This document shows, one piece after another, positions 12,601 through 22,158 of a stretch of 64,000 bases of DNA. The notes beneath the pieces are model-generated. The model searched no databases, was not told the origin of the DNA, and saw only the letters and a program-made list of their open reading frames with translations. The stretch comes from Oscheius dolichura (taxonomy: Eukaryota; Nematoda; Chromadorea; Rhabditida; Rhabditidae). The position numbers and the translations under genes were made by a program. The first letter of the stretch is position 1. Every line of letters starts with the position of its first letter. The stretch covers positions 4,760,001 to 4,824,000 of the forward strand of contig OW051494.1 in assembly GCA_932521035.1 (NCBI GenBank), read 5' to 3'.

Positions 12601-15600
12601 AAGTTTACATACTTCAAACAATTTTAAAATTTTTGGAGAAAGCAAATTGTTTTGATTTTTTTACAATAAAAAGTACACCAAAAGCACTACTAAAAACAGT
12701 AATAAAAATATGCGAATCGATTCATACCGCTGAGATATAGACAAATGTATTTTTAAAGTTATAATTTCTTATAAAACATGAGTCTTTTACAAAAATCTAA
12801 ACGTGCCATTCGATTCTCCATCAAATTTTAGCCACTGGATATTATTTTCAGCTCAAAATAATGTATAGTAAGAGCATACCAAAGCGTTTTGTAACGGGCG
12901 CACCCAATGACCAAAATTGCTGAACAAAAAGTGCCGCCACCCTGGCGCGCGCCTTTGCGGTCCCTAGGTTTGTCTCTTCCTCCTACCAACTCGGCCCCTA
13001 GAATATTCTGCATGCCATCGCTTCGTCTGCTCTGTGCTCTCAACAACGTGATTACGGGGCTTCCCCCAACATTCGAGGATCCTGTTCTGGAGACGGTTCT
13101 TCTCCAGAACAACTGTCTCGAGACACTGCCACCCGACTTCCTCAAGGGCCTTTCGAGGCTGCGACAGCTGAATGTCTCTTTCAACCAGCTGCGCGCTCTG
13201 CCCCGTCCCAGTTCCAATGTCGACTGGAACAAGCTGCAAGTCCTCCGGGCTGCTTACAACAACCTGGACGAGACTGTCGTGCCCGTTGCCATCCTCCTGA
13301 AAAGACTGAAAGTGCTCGACCTCTCCAACAACAAACTCCGCTATTTCGACGACAGGTGAGGGATACCTACAAGGAAGAGGGAGACATGGTTGCAGCGCGT
13401 TGGACAGCCTCTCCCTACTGGAGGACCTCAACATCAGCAGCAACCACATCTCTACCGTATCCGCCGCCATCCCCCAGCTGCCTGCTCTGACTCATTTCCG
13501 AGCCCACTCCAATGCCATCCAGTCGATGCCCAATCTCAGCCAGTCGCTCACTCTCCAGGTACCCTCTATTCCCTTCGTTTCTATACTTCGAGCAGGTGGT
13601 CGACCTGTCCAGCAACCAGATAGCCTTCCTTCCGCCCTCCATGGCGTCTGCCCCCGCGTTGAGGAGTCTCGACATCTCCTGCAATCCCCTGATCCAAATC
13701 GACTCGGGTACCATAAGGTCAGTTCAAGTGTAGCGGGCGAAAGGGCGTTGCTTTGCAGCAGGAGTAGGCGGAAGCCGGTGACCGTCGTCGACATCGGCGC
13801 CACTTCCAATAAACTTCAGTTCGGGTTGAGCGAAACTACGGGTAATCGAAACAGGCCCGTGTCCCCGCCTCAGCTGTCAAAATATTTTGGTTCAGGTTAT
13901 GTATACGTCGTATTTGTAAGAAGTCAGTATTTGGTTTGATTGATGGCGGGTCGAACTACGACCTGCCGAGGGGACTGATGAATTCGATCAACGAACAACT
14001 AGAGGACATGGTTTGTCTGGGAGGAGCACTCGTGACATTCTCTCTACAGACAGACGTGGACGAGAGGAAGCTCGTCGTGACCAGCCATCTGCAGCTGGGA
14101 GAGACAGGGGAGCAGCTCGGAGCAAGTAAGGGGCATCTTTGACACAGACGGGCTGTTCCAGGCATCCTCTTGGCCACGATCCAGGATAACTCCATGCGGC
14201 TGGTCTCGAGTGGCACCATCGGTGTCGCCGTCCTGGCCAAGGGGAATCTGACCCAGCTGGACACGGGGGGTGTCTTCGACGAGGAGGATTACCTGAACAT
14301 CAGGAAGAACGGCCTATGGCTGGACGAGAACAACCTCATCAACGGAACGACAGCCTGTCCCCGCCAGTTGGGCATGTACCACCTCCACCCGGCCGTAGCC
14401 CCCAACCCGGCGGTCATCGAGGGGACAACCGAAGGCATCGACACCATTGTTATTGCCTCAAAGGCTCTCTGGGAACACCTAAGCAGCACAGAGATAGCTC
14501 GAATTGTCACGGGCACCGTCAATCCTCAGGTGGCAGCCAAGAGACTACAGGTAGGACGAAGTGGGAAAGTAGACAGAGGCCGTTCAGGATGCTCTTCAGT
14601 CCTGCGACTACCAGGGGAACTCGAGTATCGTTGTCATCCGACTACCGAAACCGGAGGTCAAGTTCAGCAGTACGGCCTCACTGAGGGGATCTGAACACAG
14701 CTTGGAGGTGAGAAGCGCCGACTTTACCCACTGGCAGACTCAGAATAACGTCCCTCTACAAGTTGTCGTTCCAAGAGAGCCGGCACCCATTAGAAGACAC
14801 TCGCCTGTTCAAGAAAAGTACGAGCCATGGAAAGAGAGGGAGCTGGACAATGGAACATTAACGGGGAAACAGCTCTATGAGAAGATACTGGCCGAGGAGA
14901 TCGGACAGAGGTTAGTCTGGGAGACGGCCACAATGAGCAGACACAGGTCTCTGAGTTCTTCGTCCGGAGCACCGCCTCCCGACCCCCAGTCGGACCAAGA
15001 AGTCCCACCGGACATCCCCACGCCGACACCGCGGTCGACACTTCATCCCCCTACCTACGAGGACTACAAAGACAGCCAGAAGTACTCCTTGGGGTAAGCG
15101 AAAAGGGGGACTCACTCGGGATACACTCTCCAGGTATGCCACCTCCCATGAGGGGCAGTACAGTGTCTCCGAGAACACAAGACGCTTCGACGAAAACATG
15201 ACATCGAAACACGACGAAGAAGTGAAAACGAAAGACACCAGCCAAGTGAAAAGAATAAGGTCTCGAGGGGAAGGACCAAAGAATGGAACTGTTTCAGGGA
15301 GCCGGCTATCCACGTCTCCCCGTCGTCATTCGCCTCCAGTCAAACCGACCTGACACCCTCGAGACTCTCCGTGATCCGCGAGATATCGGAGTCGTCCGCT
15401 TCCGAACTGGCCATAGATGAGCCGCACTCCTTCAGCCATTATTCCGAGTCGGTAGCGTGTCTCTTTGTGTCTTAACCCCGCCTTGTAGAACACGGCGACA
15501 CTGACTGCGGTGGAGGAGACGCTGTCCTCCCGCTACCGGTTCGAATATGCCCGGAGTAACATTCAGGAAAACCTGAAGCTGTCGCGGTCGTCGACCCTCG

Positions 15601-15608
15601 ATCTCTGA
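9691..15608 (+). CDS. PH-domain leucine-rich-repeat protein phosphatase (PHLPP-like)
   Basis: Many exons encode, in order, a Ras-association-like segment (LATTVEQIAKNYKV, then RPLEIYTQYIRSIGF), a PH domain (10.2-10.5 kb), a long series of leucine-rich repeats (10.5-13.7 kb) and a PP2C-like phosphatase domain (13.7-14.7 kb, with VFGLIDGGSN and YQGNSSIVVIRLP). A Ser/Pro/Glu-rich tail ends STLDL. This architecture is specific to PHLPP, which in animals dephosphorylates the hydrophobic motif of Akt and PKC. The start ATG at 9691 is directly preceded by an in-frame TAG. Most introns are 34-44 nt. One (11632-13001) has been expanded to 1,370 nt by a hAT element. A 30-nt stretch near 14912-14941 may be an intron or coding. 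The stop is at 15606-15608 with AATAAA a few bases later. The astacin ATG lies 136 nt downstream, so co-transcription is possible. Confidence 0.85.
11631..11638. repeat. Left copy of hAT target-site duplication
   Basis: GGTTTGTC precedes the left terminus and is repeated exactly at 12967-12974 after the right terminus. The first G is the last base of the upstream exon, so the target spans the original donor site. Confidence 0.88.
11639..12966. mobile_element. Non-autonomous hAT-family DNA transposon inside a PHLPP intron
   Basis: The element begins TAGGGACCGCAAAG and ends with the exact inverse CTTTGCGGTCCCTA, giving 14-bp perfect terminal inverted repeats. It is flanked by a perfect 8-bp duplication GGTTTGTC (11631-11638 and 12967-12974). 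An 8-bp duplication and TAGGG termini are hallmarks of hAT elements. It is 1,328 bp long and AT-rich against a GC-rich host gene, and it contains no long open frame, so it carries no visible transposase. Inside are a tRNA-like B-box segment and a short GACA run. Removing it and one duplication copy restores a 34-nt intron that begins GTTTGTC and ends CCCCTAG. Confidence 0.88.
11820..11876 (+). other. tRNA-like segment with B box inside the hAT element
   Basis: GGTTCGATCCC matches the internal RNA polymerase III B box and is followed within about 15 bases by a run of T that could act as a Pol III terminator. No full tRNA cloverleaf or clear A box is visible upstream. It may be the head of a tRNA-derived SINE or an old tRNA fragment captured by the element. 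Confidence 0.3.
12967..12974. repeat. Right copy of hAT target-site duplication
   Basis: GGTTTGTC follows the right terminus CTTTGCGGTCCCTA and matches the left copy without a mismatch, which indicates a fairly recent insertion. Confidence 0.88.
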
Positions 15609-15744
15609 CCTCGAGAATAAACGCTGCTATAAACCTTGAGGCTGTTATAAATATGTCGGAAGAAAGAGAAGGCGGGGCAAAGGGGTCCGTAACCGGGCAG
15701 GGAGGGGGCGGTTTGTTCATGCGCCTTCGCAGAACACCACGGCC

Positions 15745-18700
15745 ATGTCCTTATTACGCAGCTTCGTAGCCATTTCTTTTTTTCCACACGTATATTCCTA
15801 CTCACTCAAGGTTAGTTCGGGGCTGCCGGGTCTCTCCGGGGCTGCTATCGTCCCCAGCCGGGCCGACGGCCGATGGTTCCACCTGGTATGGGTATTGTTG
15901 TTATTATCCCCCCTGTCCAAAAGTGTTTACCCTCAAATCACAAGATCTCCTTCTTCTCGTGATTCTGCCCGTCTCCGGATCGGTTCAACCAATCCCGAAC
16001 AATTTCTCGAAACCCGTTCCCCGTCTCGCTATCAAAGCACAGTCGTTTTGGTTCCCTTTAAACTGTGGGGACAGCCTTGTTCGTCGGATCGAAAACAATT
16101 GAGATTTGTGTGTTTGTCCACAAGGGACTGGTTGTTTCCTGAGGCACCAAAGACGGGACACGGGCACCGGCATCCGAGACAATCCGTCGATTCCAGGAAC
16201 ATGAGATACAGGTCGAACCCATCCGGCAGAGACGGTCCTACGACGAGCGGAGGATGAGGATGGGACTGACGGAGGAGGACCAGGGCACCGTGCAATATTA
16301 CATGGACAAGATCAAGGAGCTGGAGGAGAAGCGACACCCACAGACGGCCAAGGTAGGCTCGTCCCTTCTTTTTAATTTAGGAAGACAAACGCGCTCTTTC
16401 GACTGATTTTAGCCACCTGGCCAATACTAATATGCGCTGCGGCTGTCGGCCGTTGTTATGATCTTAGCAACTATGTATGTAACACTTGTGCGGCGAAGCG
16501 CCGACCGACTGGTTCGTACTGAGGAAATGAGGAAACGACCTTGAAGAGACTCGCGTTTTTTAGACAAAGGTCAACGATGTTATGAGTCAATGGAACAGGC
16601 GGATGAACGACGACGTCGAGGGCGATATACTGAACCCGGACGAGCGGGGACACCACTTCGAGGGTCTGTTTCCCCCTTTGCCTGGTAATGAGCCTCTTTA
16701 GGAGACATCGTCCTGTTCCCCGACCAGGCAAGGGAGCTTTACGAAAACGCTTTAAACAAAGGACATAGACGGGTTAAAAGGAAATTTATCGGCTCGAATC
16801 TCAGACGCTGGGACCCTACGAAACCGATAATTTATGGCTTTGACGGGTCACACAGTCAGTTTGTTTGTCTCGGGGAGAGTAACGGACGAGTTCAGCCTCG
16901 CGGGAACAGAGGATCATCGAATTGGCACTGGAACACTGGCACAACATCACCTGTCTCAACTTTGTTAGGAATGACAACGCCGACTCGGGCAACAGGTGGG
17001 GATCGCCTCGACGCGGCTCAGCCCGTTCCAGGATAGTGTTCACGGATGTGGACGGGTGTGCCAGCAACGTGGGCAGACACCCCCTGGGCGAGGAGCAGCT
17101 CGTCTCCCTGGCTCCGGAATGTATCAGAGTGGGTCCGTGTTCCTTCCCTAGTGACTTCGTTTCAGCTAGGTGTAATTGCCCACGAGGTGGCCCACGCCCT
17201 CGGCTTCTGGCACGAGCAGTCCCGGCCCGATCGGGATCAGTTCGTCAATGTCCGCTGGGAGAACATCGACAAGGTGGGCAGAAAGCAGCTGAAAAAGTCA
17301 AGTGCCTTTTGAGACGGCCCGTTCCCTTGAGGATGTCTTGACCCTGTTCAAAACCTGTTTTTTCTAACCCTATGTTTCAATGGACACCCAGCTGTACCAG
17401 TTTGTTTAGGACTCGAAGGGACAGTTTCTGAAGGAGGACCCGGACGACGTCGACAACGCCGGGGTGCCCTACGACTACGGGAGTATCATGCACTACAGGC
17501 AAGTCCCCTCCTCCCTCTTGACTCGAAGGACCCGTTCAGGTCGAAGGCCTTCTCCCGCTACGATGATCTCTACACCATAAACACCTTCGTCTCGGACTAT
17601 CAAAAAACTATCGGTGGGCCGCCCAAAATAGATCTATTTGTTACACTGAGAGGCACTTTTATAGACGGGGATACGTCAAATCACGTCACGGGGGAATACC
17701 CAAACAATAAAAGGAAAAGTTCAGGACAACGTGACCAGCTCTCTTTCAACGATATCCGCCTCATGAACAAGATCTATTGTAGCAATGTCTGTGGACGAAA
17801 GTTGCCCTGTCAGAGGGGCGGATACACGGATCCCAGAAGGTGGGAGAGCTTGATCGATATGTCCCCGGGACGGTCGTATATCACCCGGGCAGACGGTCGA
17901 CCGGGTCAGCCACGAGAAGACGAAACTTCCTGCCCCCAGTTGAGGCATGACCTTCCTCGGCCGGATTAGGCACTTCTTAGGCACACCGCGGGGAGCCGCG
18001 CCAATTCCGATTATACTGTAGATGGCCCAGTTCAGATGTGACCGATGTCGGTGTCCGGACGGCTTTACGGGGCAGTTCTGCGAGCAAGTGATGCCCGGCT
18101 ACGGAGCCGTCTGTGGGGGCAAGGTGACCGTCAATTCCGGGTGGACACGGATCAGTTCGCCCGGTTATCCGAGGGAGTTCAAAGAGGGTAAGTCCCCTCG
18201 AGTCGCGGAATGACCCTCTCAGGTCAGGAGTGTTCGTGGCTGTTCCAAGCCCCCGAGCGACACATCGTGGAGATGCAGTTTGTGGGCGAGTTCGAGATGT
18301 ACTGTAAAGTGAGACACTCGCTGTGTATGGACTACGTCGAGGTCAGAAACAGCACCGACTTTGCAAACACGGGCATGAGGTGGGTCGACCGGCAGAGACA
18401 GCCATCCCCCTGTACAGATACTGCTGCTACGGGACTCCTAACACGATTATACGCTCAGCCACCACGGATATGGTCGTGCTGTTCCGGTCATTCTATCGAG
18501 GCGGACGGGGGTTCGAGGCGAGGGCGAGAGCCGTGCCCGTGGCAGGTGAGCGACCCGTCCACTAATAGAGCATGCTCATTGAAGGCGATTGGAAGCCCTG
18601 GTCCCCTTGGACAGCATGTACAGCGAGCTGTGGAGCCTGCGGATCCCGCATGAGGACGCGAGTCTGCCCGTCTGGTTCAGCATGCTCGTTAGTGTTTTTG

Positions 18701-19102
18701 CCTTGCCGTCAGAGACCAATTACAGGGGTGAACCCGTGGAGACGCAGGTTTGTAATACCCATCCCTGCAATGGGCTCTGTGCCCAGAAGAAATCCGAGGA
18801 CGGGGAGTGCGGAGGATTCCTTTCTCTTTTACGAGGAGTACGCTGTAAACAGTGAGTTGGCCTAGCCGGATATAGACGGTTCACTCTCTAGTTCGTACAC
18901 ATTTAGACATCCTCCGTAGTCTGTTGGCTAGTCGAAATTCGAGTTATCCTAAAGGAGAGCCCCTTTCAGAGATCAGCAGAAACTTATCTTACCTCCTGGC
19001 TACCGAGTACCCAGGGCTTTTAGGGAGCGAACCGTGATGGAGCCATGCGAGAACGCCTGCTGTCCCGGGTTCACGGTGCAAGGAGGACGGTGTGTGCGGT
19101 GA
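15745..19102 (+). CDS. Astacin metalloprotease with EGF, CUB and TSP1 domains (nematode NAS subgroup V type)
   Basis: The first exon encodes a hydrophobic start ([20 protein letters not shown]) that could be a signal peptide. The propeptide contains [16 protein letters not shown] and a furin-like RVKR site near 16780. The protease domain has the zinc motif [18 protein letters not shown] (17181 onward) and the Met-turn GSIMHY (about 17481-17496). It is followed by an EGF module ([13 protein letters not shown]), a CUB domain (18.1-18.55 kb), a TSP1 repeat beginning WKPWSPW and a Cys-containing C-terminus. This order is that of C. elegans NAS enzymes of subgroup V, some of which act in hatching and moulting; the exact orthologue is undecided. 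The intron at 17499-17539 uses a GC donor (AG then GCAAGT). The WxxWxxW of the TSP1 repeat is a consensus C-mannosylation site. The exact N-terminus is the least certain part. Confidence 0.85.
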
Positions 19103-19537
19103 GGAGAGACGACTTTACGGGCATATTTCAACCAGAACGAGCTTCACTTTCTGTTGTTTTGTAATAAATCTATTGTTTGTCAGAAGACTTTCCACGTTGC
19201 ACAGGGCCTTATCAATATTGCCCAAGGGGGCTCGTAACCGCTCTCTGCTCTCGGCCGTAAAGACAAGAAGGGCACATCATCACGGAAACGAGACTACAGC
19301 GAGTTTCTGGCAACTTGAGGAGAACGTTTTGGTCCCTGGTACATGGCACACGGAGCACATGGCAACCTCCCTTTTGTGTGCCCAAGGCTTGACTCACCTA
19401 AACCAAACAACGAAAAGGGCATTCGAAGATAAACTCTTTATTAGCGTTACTTGGCACAAAACTTTAATGTTTCGATAAGGAGAAGAGGCCTTTAAAAGGG
19501 GTGGCCACAGAGCTGGAGACTAGTCGCCCGCCTCGAA
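19103..19537. other. Intergenic region
   Basis: This stretch lies between the astacin stop and the galectin start, with an ATAAA-type signal near 19163. Several overlapping open frames exist on both strands, but none has a domain, signal peptide or consistent splicing. I see no gene. Confidence 0.4.
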
Positions 19538-20583
19538 ATGCACAGACACCACGCCAAAGGTAAGTTTCTTCGAAGGAGACCAGAATGGGCCAAACCCTCC
19601 CAAGTGACTCAATCTCTTTCTGGAATGCTCTCTCTTTTTTGTCCGTGGGTGTGCCGATATGGCACGATAAGCTCCTTTTTAAAGCAACTCTACACGGCTC
19701 TCGGCATCCCTTATCACCGTGTTTACTCCCTTCTTCGACAATTTTCTTTCCTACTTCGCCCATTTTCAGGAGGAATGATCGGATCCGGAGTTGCCGTTAA
19801 CTTTGCCAACGAGTTCTTCAACCCTCCCACCCCGATCAACATTCCCGTCCACGGCTTCAACCATGGCCAACGTCTTCGTATCGTCCTCGTTCCTACCCAC
19901 ACCAGCTCGGGACGCTTTGCCGTGGGTTTCCTCTGCCCCATAGTATGAGACGGGTATTCCAGATCAACCTCAAGAGCCACCAGGACATCCTCCTCCACTT
20001 CAACCCCAGATTCGATGTTTGTTTTCTATTGGGTGGCAATGTAAAGGGAGAGTTTAGGAGCGAGCAGTAGTCCGTAACTCGACCCACCGCGGTCAGTGGG
20101 GATCCGAGGAGCGCACCGGCAGCGACAACTTCCCCTTCCACCCAAACCGTGTCTACACCCTCGAGTTCATCTCCGAACACGGCCAAGTCGTCGTAAGTTT
20201 TATTCTGGCTACGTTAACAAGGGCGGAGGAGGGGCTGTCATTAGTAGGGCAGCTCGGGCAGTCTCCGGCAGCAGAAGTTCATGGCCACGCGGCAGCGGAT
20301 ATCCTCAACAGTCCACCAGAAGATTTCGGAGAAGGACGGGAAGGTGTAAGGGATAGAGTCAACGGAGAGGCCATGGTAGAGAGGCCAGGCTGGCTGATCT
20401 CCCAGCGGCATAGGGAGGATAGAGGGGGAATACGCTTGACGACAGCGGGTAACCAAGCTATTTCAGGTGCTTGTCAACGGTCAGCCCTTCTGCCAATTCG
20501 CCGAGAGGGCCCCCGGACACGATGTGTCAAACATCGAGATCGACGGAGACGTCGTCGTCCACTCGGCACATGTCACCCATTAG
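19538..20583 (+). CDS. Single-domain galectin (beta-galactoside-binding lectin)
   Basis: Five exons encode one carbohydrate-recognition domain of about 145 residues starting MHRHHAK. Splicing 43 nt out (about 19919-19961) joins SSGRFA to INLKSHQDILLHFNPRF, the classic galectin core. The sugar-contact residues are present: His, Asn and Arg in HFNPRF, Asn in VVRNST, and Trp, Glu and Arg in WGSEER. The last exon gives VLVNGQPFCQFAERAP and a stop at 20581-20583, followed by AATAAA. There is no signal peptide, as usual for galectins, which leave the cell by a non-classical route. One intron (about 20193-20466) is far longer than the others and contains a minus-strand open frame. The gene is convergent with the secreted-protein gene at 20693-21252. 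Confidence 0.9.
20241..20411 (-). CDS. Possible nested small gene or exon in the galectin intron
   Basis: The minus-strand ATG at 20409-20411 opens 56 codons with a protein-like composition (SEIFWWTVEDIRCRVAMNF) and no low complexity. A minus-strand AATAAA lies just after the stop, near 20205. The frame fills most of a 274-nt intron, while the gene's other introns are much shorter. I recognise no family and no signal peptide. It could be an independent nested gene, the last exon of an alternative form of the minus-strand gene to the right, or chance. Confidence 0.3.
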   Translation of the reverse strand: MPLGDQPAWPLYHGLSVDSIPYTFPSFSEIFWWTVEDIRCRVAMNFCCRRLPELPY

Positions 20584-20692
20584 ATCCCCCCTAATAAACA
20601 TATGTTTGACTTGTCCGCCCGCTTCCGATCCCAAGACTTCCGTATTGACATCAAGGACTACTACACATCTTTATTTCCCGTAAATATCTTTC

Positions 20693-21252
20693 CTAAGGCG
20701 AGCTGTTCCCCCCGAGTGGAGAGAATCTCTTCACCCGAGACAATGGCGAATGAGGCTCGTGATTGGGGCCGATGTCCAGGGCAGCCCGTTCCTCCACATT
20801 TCTCTTTTCGATGCTTGGAATGGCCAGCTGGGCCTGTGGCTCAATTTTGACAACGGAGACGACCTGGTTGATATTGCTTTAATTCAAACCAATGCGTCGC
20901 TTACCTTGTCCTTCTTGTCCTTGTCCTCTGTTTTTGTGTCATTTCTAACTCGGGGCACTCTTGGCTTCGGCTCGTCCGGCTCGGGATTGGGCTGTCCAAC
21001 CTTTGGTTCTCCCCGGATCAGTGGCACGAACTGAATCCTCTTATATCCGAGTAAACCGGTAACCGACCTGTGGCTGTGGTGTTTCCGACTCGATGGCTAT
21101 GGGGTTTGCCTCAATGAGCGGCGGCTTGACCACGTTGATTTGGGCGACGTCTGCCCCAAGACATACTTAATCGATAGGTTAGACTATTAAACAGGAGGAT
21201 ATGGGATACCTGAGAAGAGAAAGAAGAGGGTGCACAGGAGGGAGACGGCCAT
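20693..21252 (-). CDS. Secreted Pro/acidic-rich proprotein with a furin-type RVKR site
   Basis: The minus-strand ATG at 21252 starts MAVSLLCTLFFLFS and continues after a 44-nt intron into VCLGADVAQINVVKPP, which together form a good signal peptide. Two further short introns (37 and 41 nt) lead through a Pro/Glu/Lys-rich stretch (PNPEPDEPKPRVPRV, then EDKDKKDK) to a C-terminal exon with IEKR, then SRVKRFSPLGGNSSP and TAG. AATAAA follows the stop within about 25 bases (near 20671 on the plus strand). The RVKR and EKR sites suggest proteolytic maturation, so it may be a peptide precursor or an extracellular structural protein. No homologue is recognised. Its 3' end faces the galectin gene. Confidence 0.6.
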
Positions 21253-22158
21253 GGCGACTTATGAAAGCGACTCCGCCTTTCTGCTAGTTAGGACTTCGCT
21301 TCAGCCTTCGGTCGCCGGTAGGGACAACAAAGGCAGTGTGATTCCATTACTGTTCTGCCTGCTTGCCGGTTTGTTGAAAATACGGCGCGATAAATACGAA
21401 AACACATTGTAACCACGGGGGACGAGGGTGTCCGGAGGGGAAATCTCGACGGGAGTTGACGAGTTGACAGCTGCTCGGCTGCGCGGGAAAGGTGGACGAG
21501 GCGCCGTTTTAAGGCTAACAGGCGGCCGCGGAAAATCGATACTCAATGTCGTCCGTGGATCAGCCGGCGACCGAATCCTCGTCGAATTTGTTGACCCCCT
21601 TCATTTGATACCTTTCCCGCTCTCCGGGTGACCTGCCCATCCTCTGAAACTTCTTGCAAATGAAACCTTTCCACTTGACGGATTTGCGAATTTGTTAGGG
21701 CGACTCAAACAACAGGGCGAGCAAAAACATCCTAATTCGGAATGAGGCGACTTGTTTTCGCTGTGGGCGCGAATTGGCGGACACACAAAAAATACCTGCA
21801 ACGCATCCTCCCTGAGAGCGGGCCCTCTCCGTTCCCGTGGGATTATTTTATTGTCAGCTGGAAGGGTAAAAGGAATTCCCACCGGCCGTTTCCTCGCCAA
21901 CACAATCCGGCCACGTCTATCTGTTTCCCGAGACAGCTGAACCAACCGACCCCTCTCACCCATCCCCCATTTTTCTTCGTCTATTATCTTTTTTCCCCTT
22001 TTTATTGATAAATAGCTGCTTCTTTTCCCCCTGTCTTTCAATATTTTGATGGCCCTGAGTGCTATATTATTCTTCAGCCGGGCGGCCGAAAAGTGCCACT
22101 TAAAATCAGACGCCTCGATTATGTCTCTGCCCACCGGCTCATTTTAATGTTCAGGGTG
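21253..22158. other. Intergenic region between divergent genes
   Basis: GC-rich at first, then mixed, this is the shared upstream region of the minus-strand secreted gene and dpy-19. A 177-codon minus-strand open frame (21601-22134) lacks an ATG start, domains and splice sites and is treated as chance. A polypyrimidine and TTCAG acceptor at 22141-22154 stands immediately before the dpy-19 ATG and is a likely spliced-leader acceptor. Confidence 0.45.

Noticed and set aside
20602-21034. Plus-strand frames (such as the one with LHISLFDAWNGQLGLWLNF) after the galectin
   Set aside because: They are antisense to the minus-strand secreted gene, which has a signal peptide, consistent short introns and a poly(A) signal. 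The plus frames need non-standard splices.
21601-22134. Minus-strand open frame of 177 codons upstream of dpy-19
   Set aside because: No ATG at its start, no domain, low-quality composition and no splice sites; it lies in the GC-biased promoter region where long chance frames are common.
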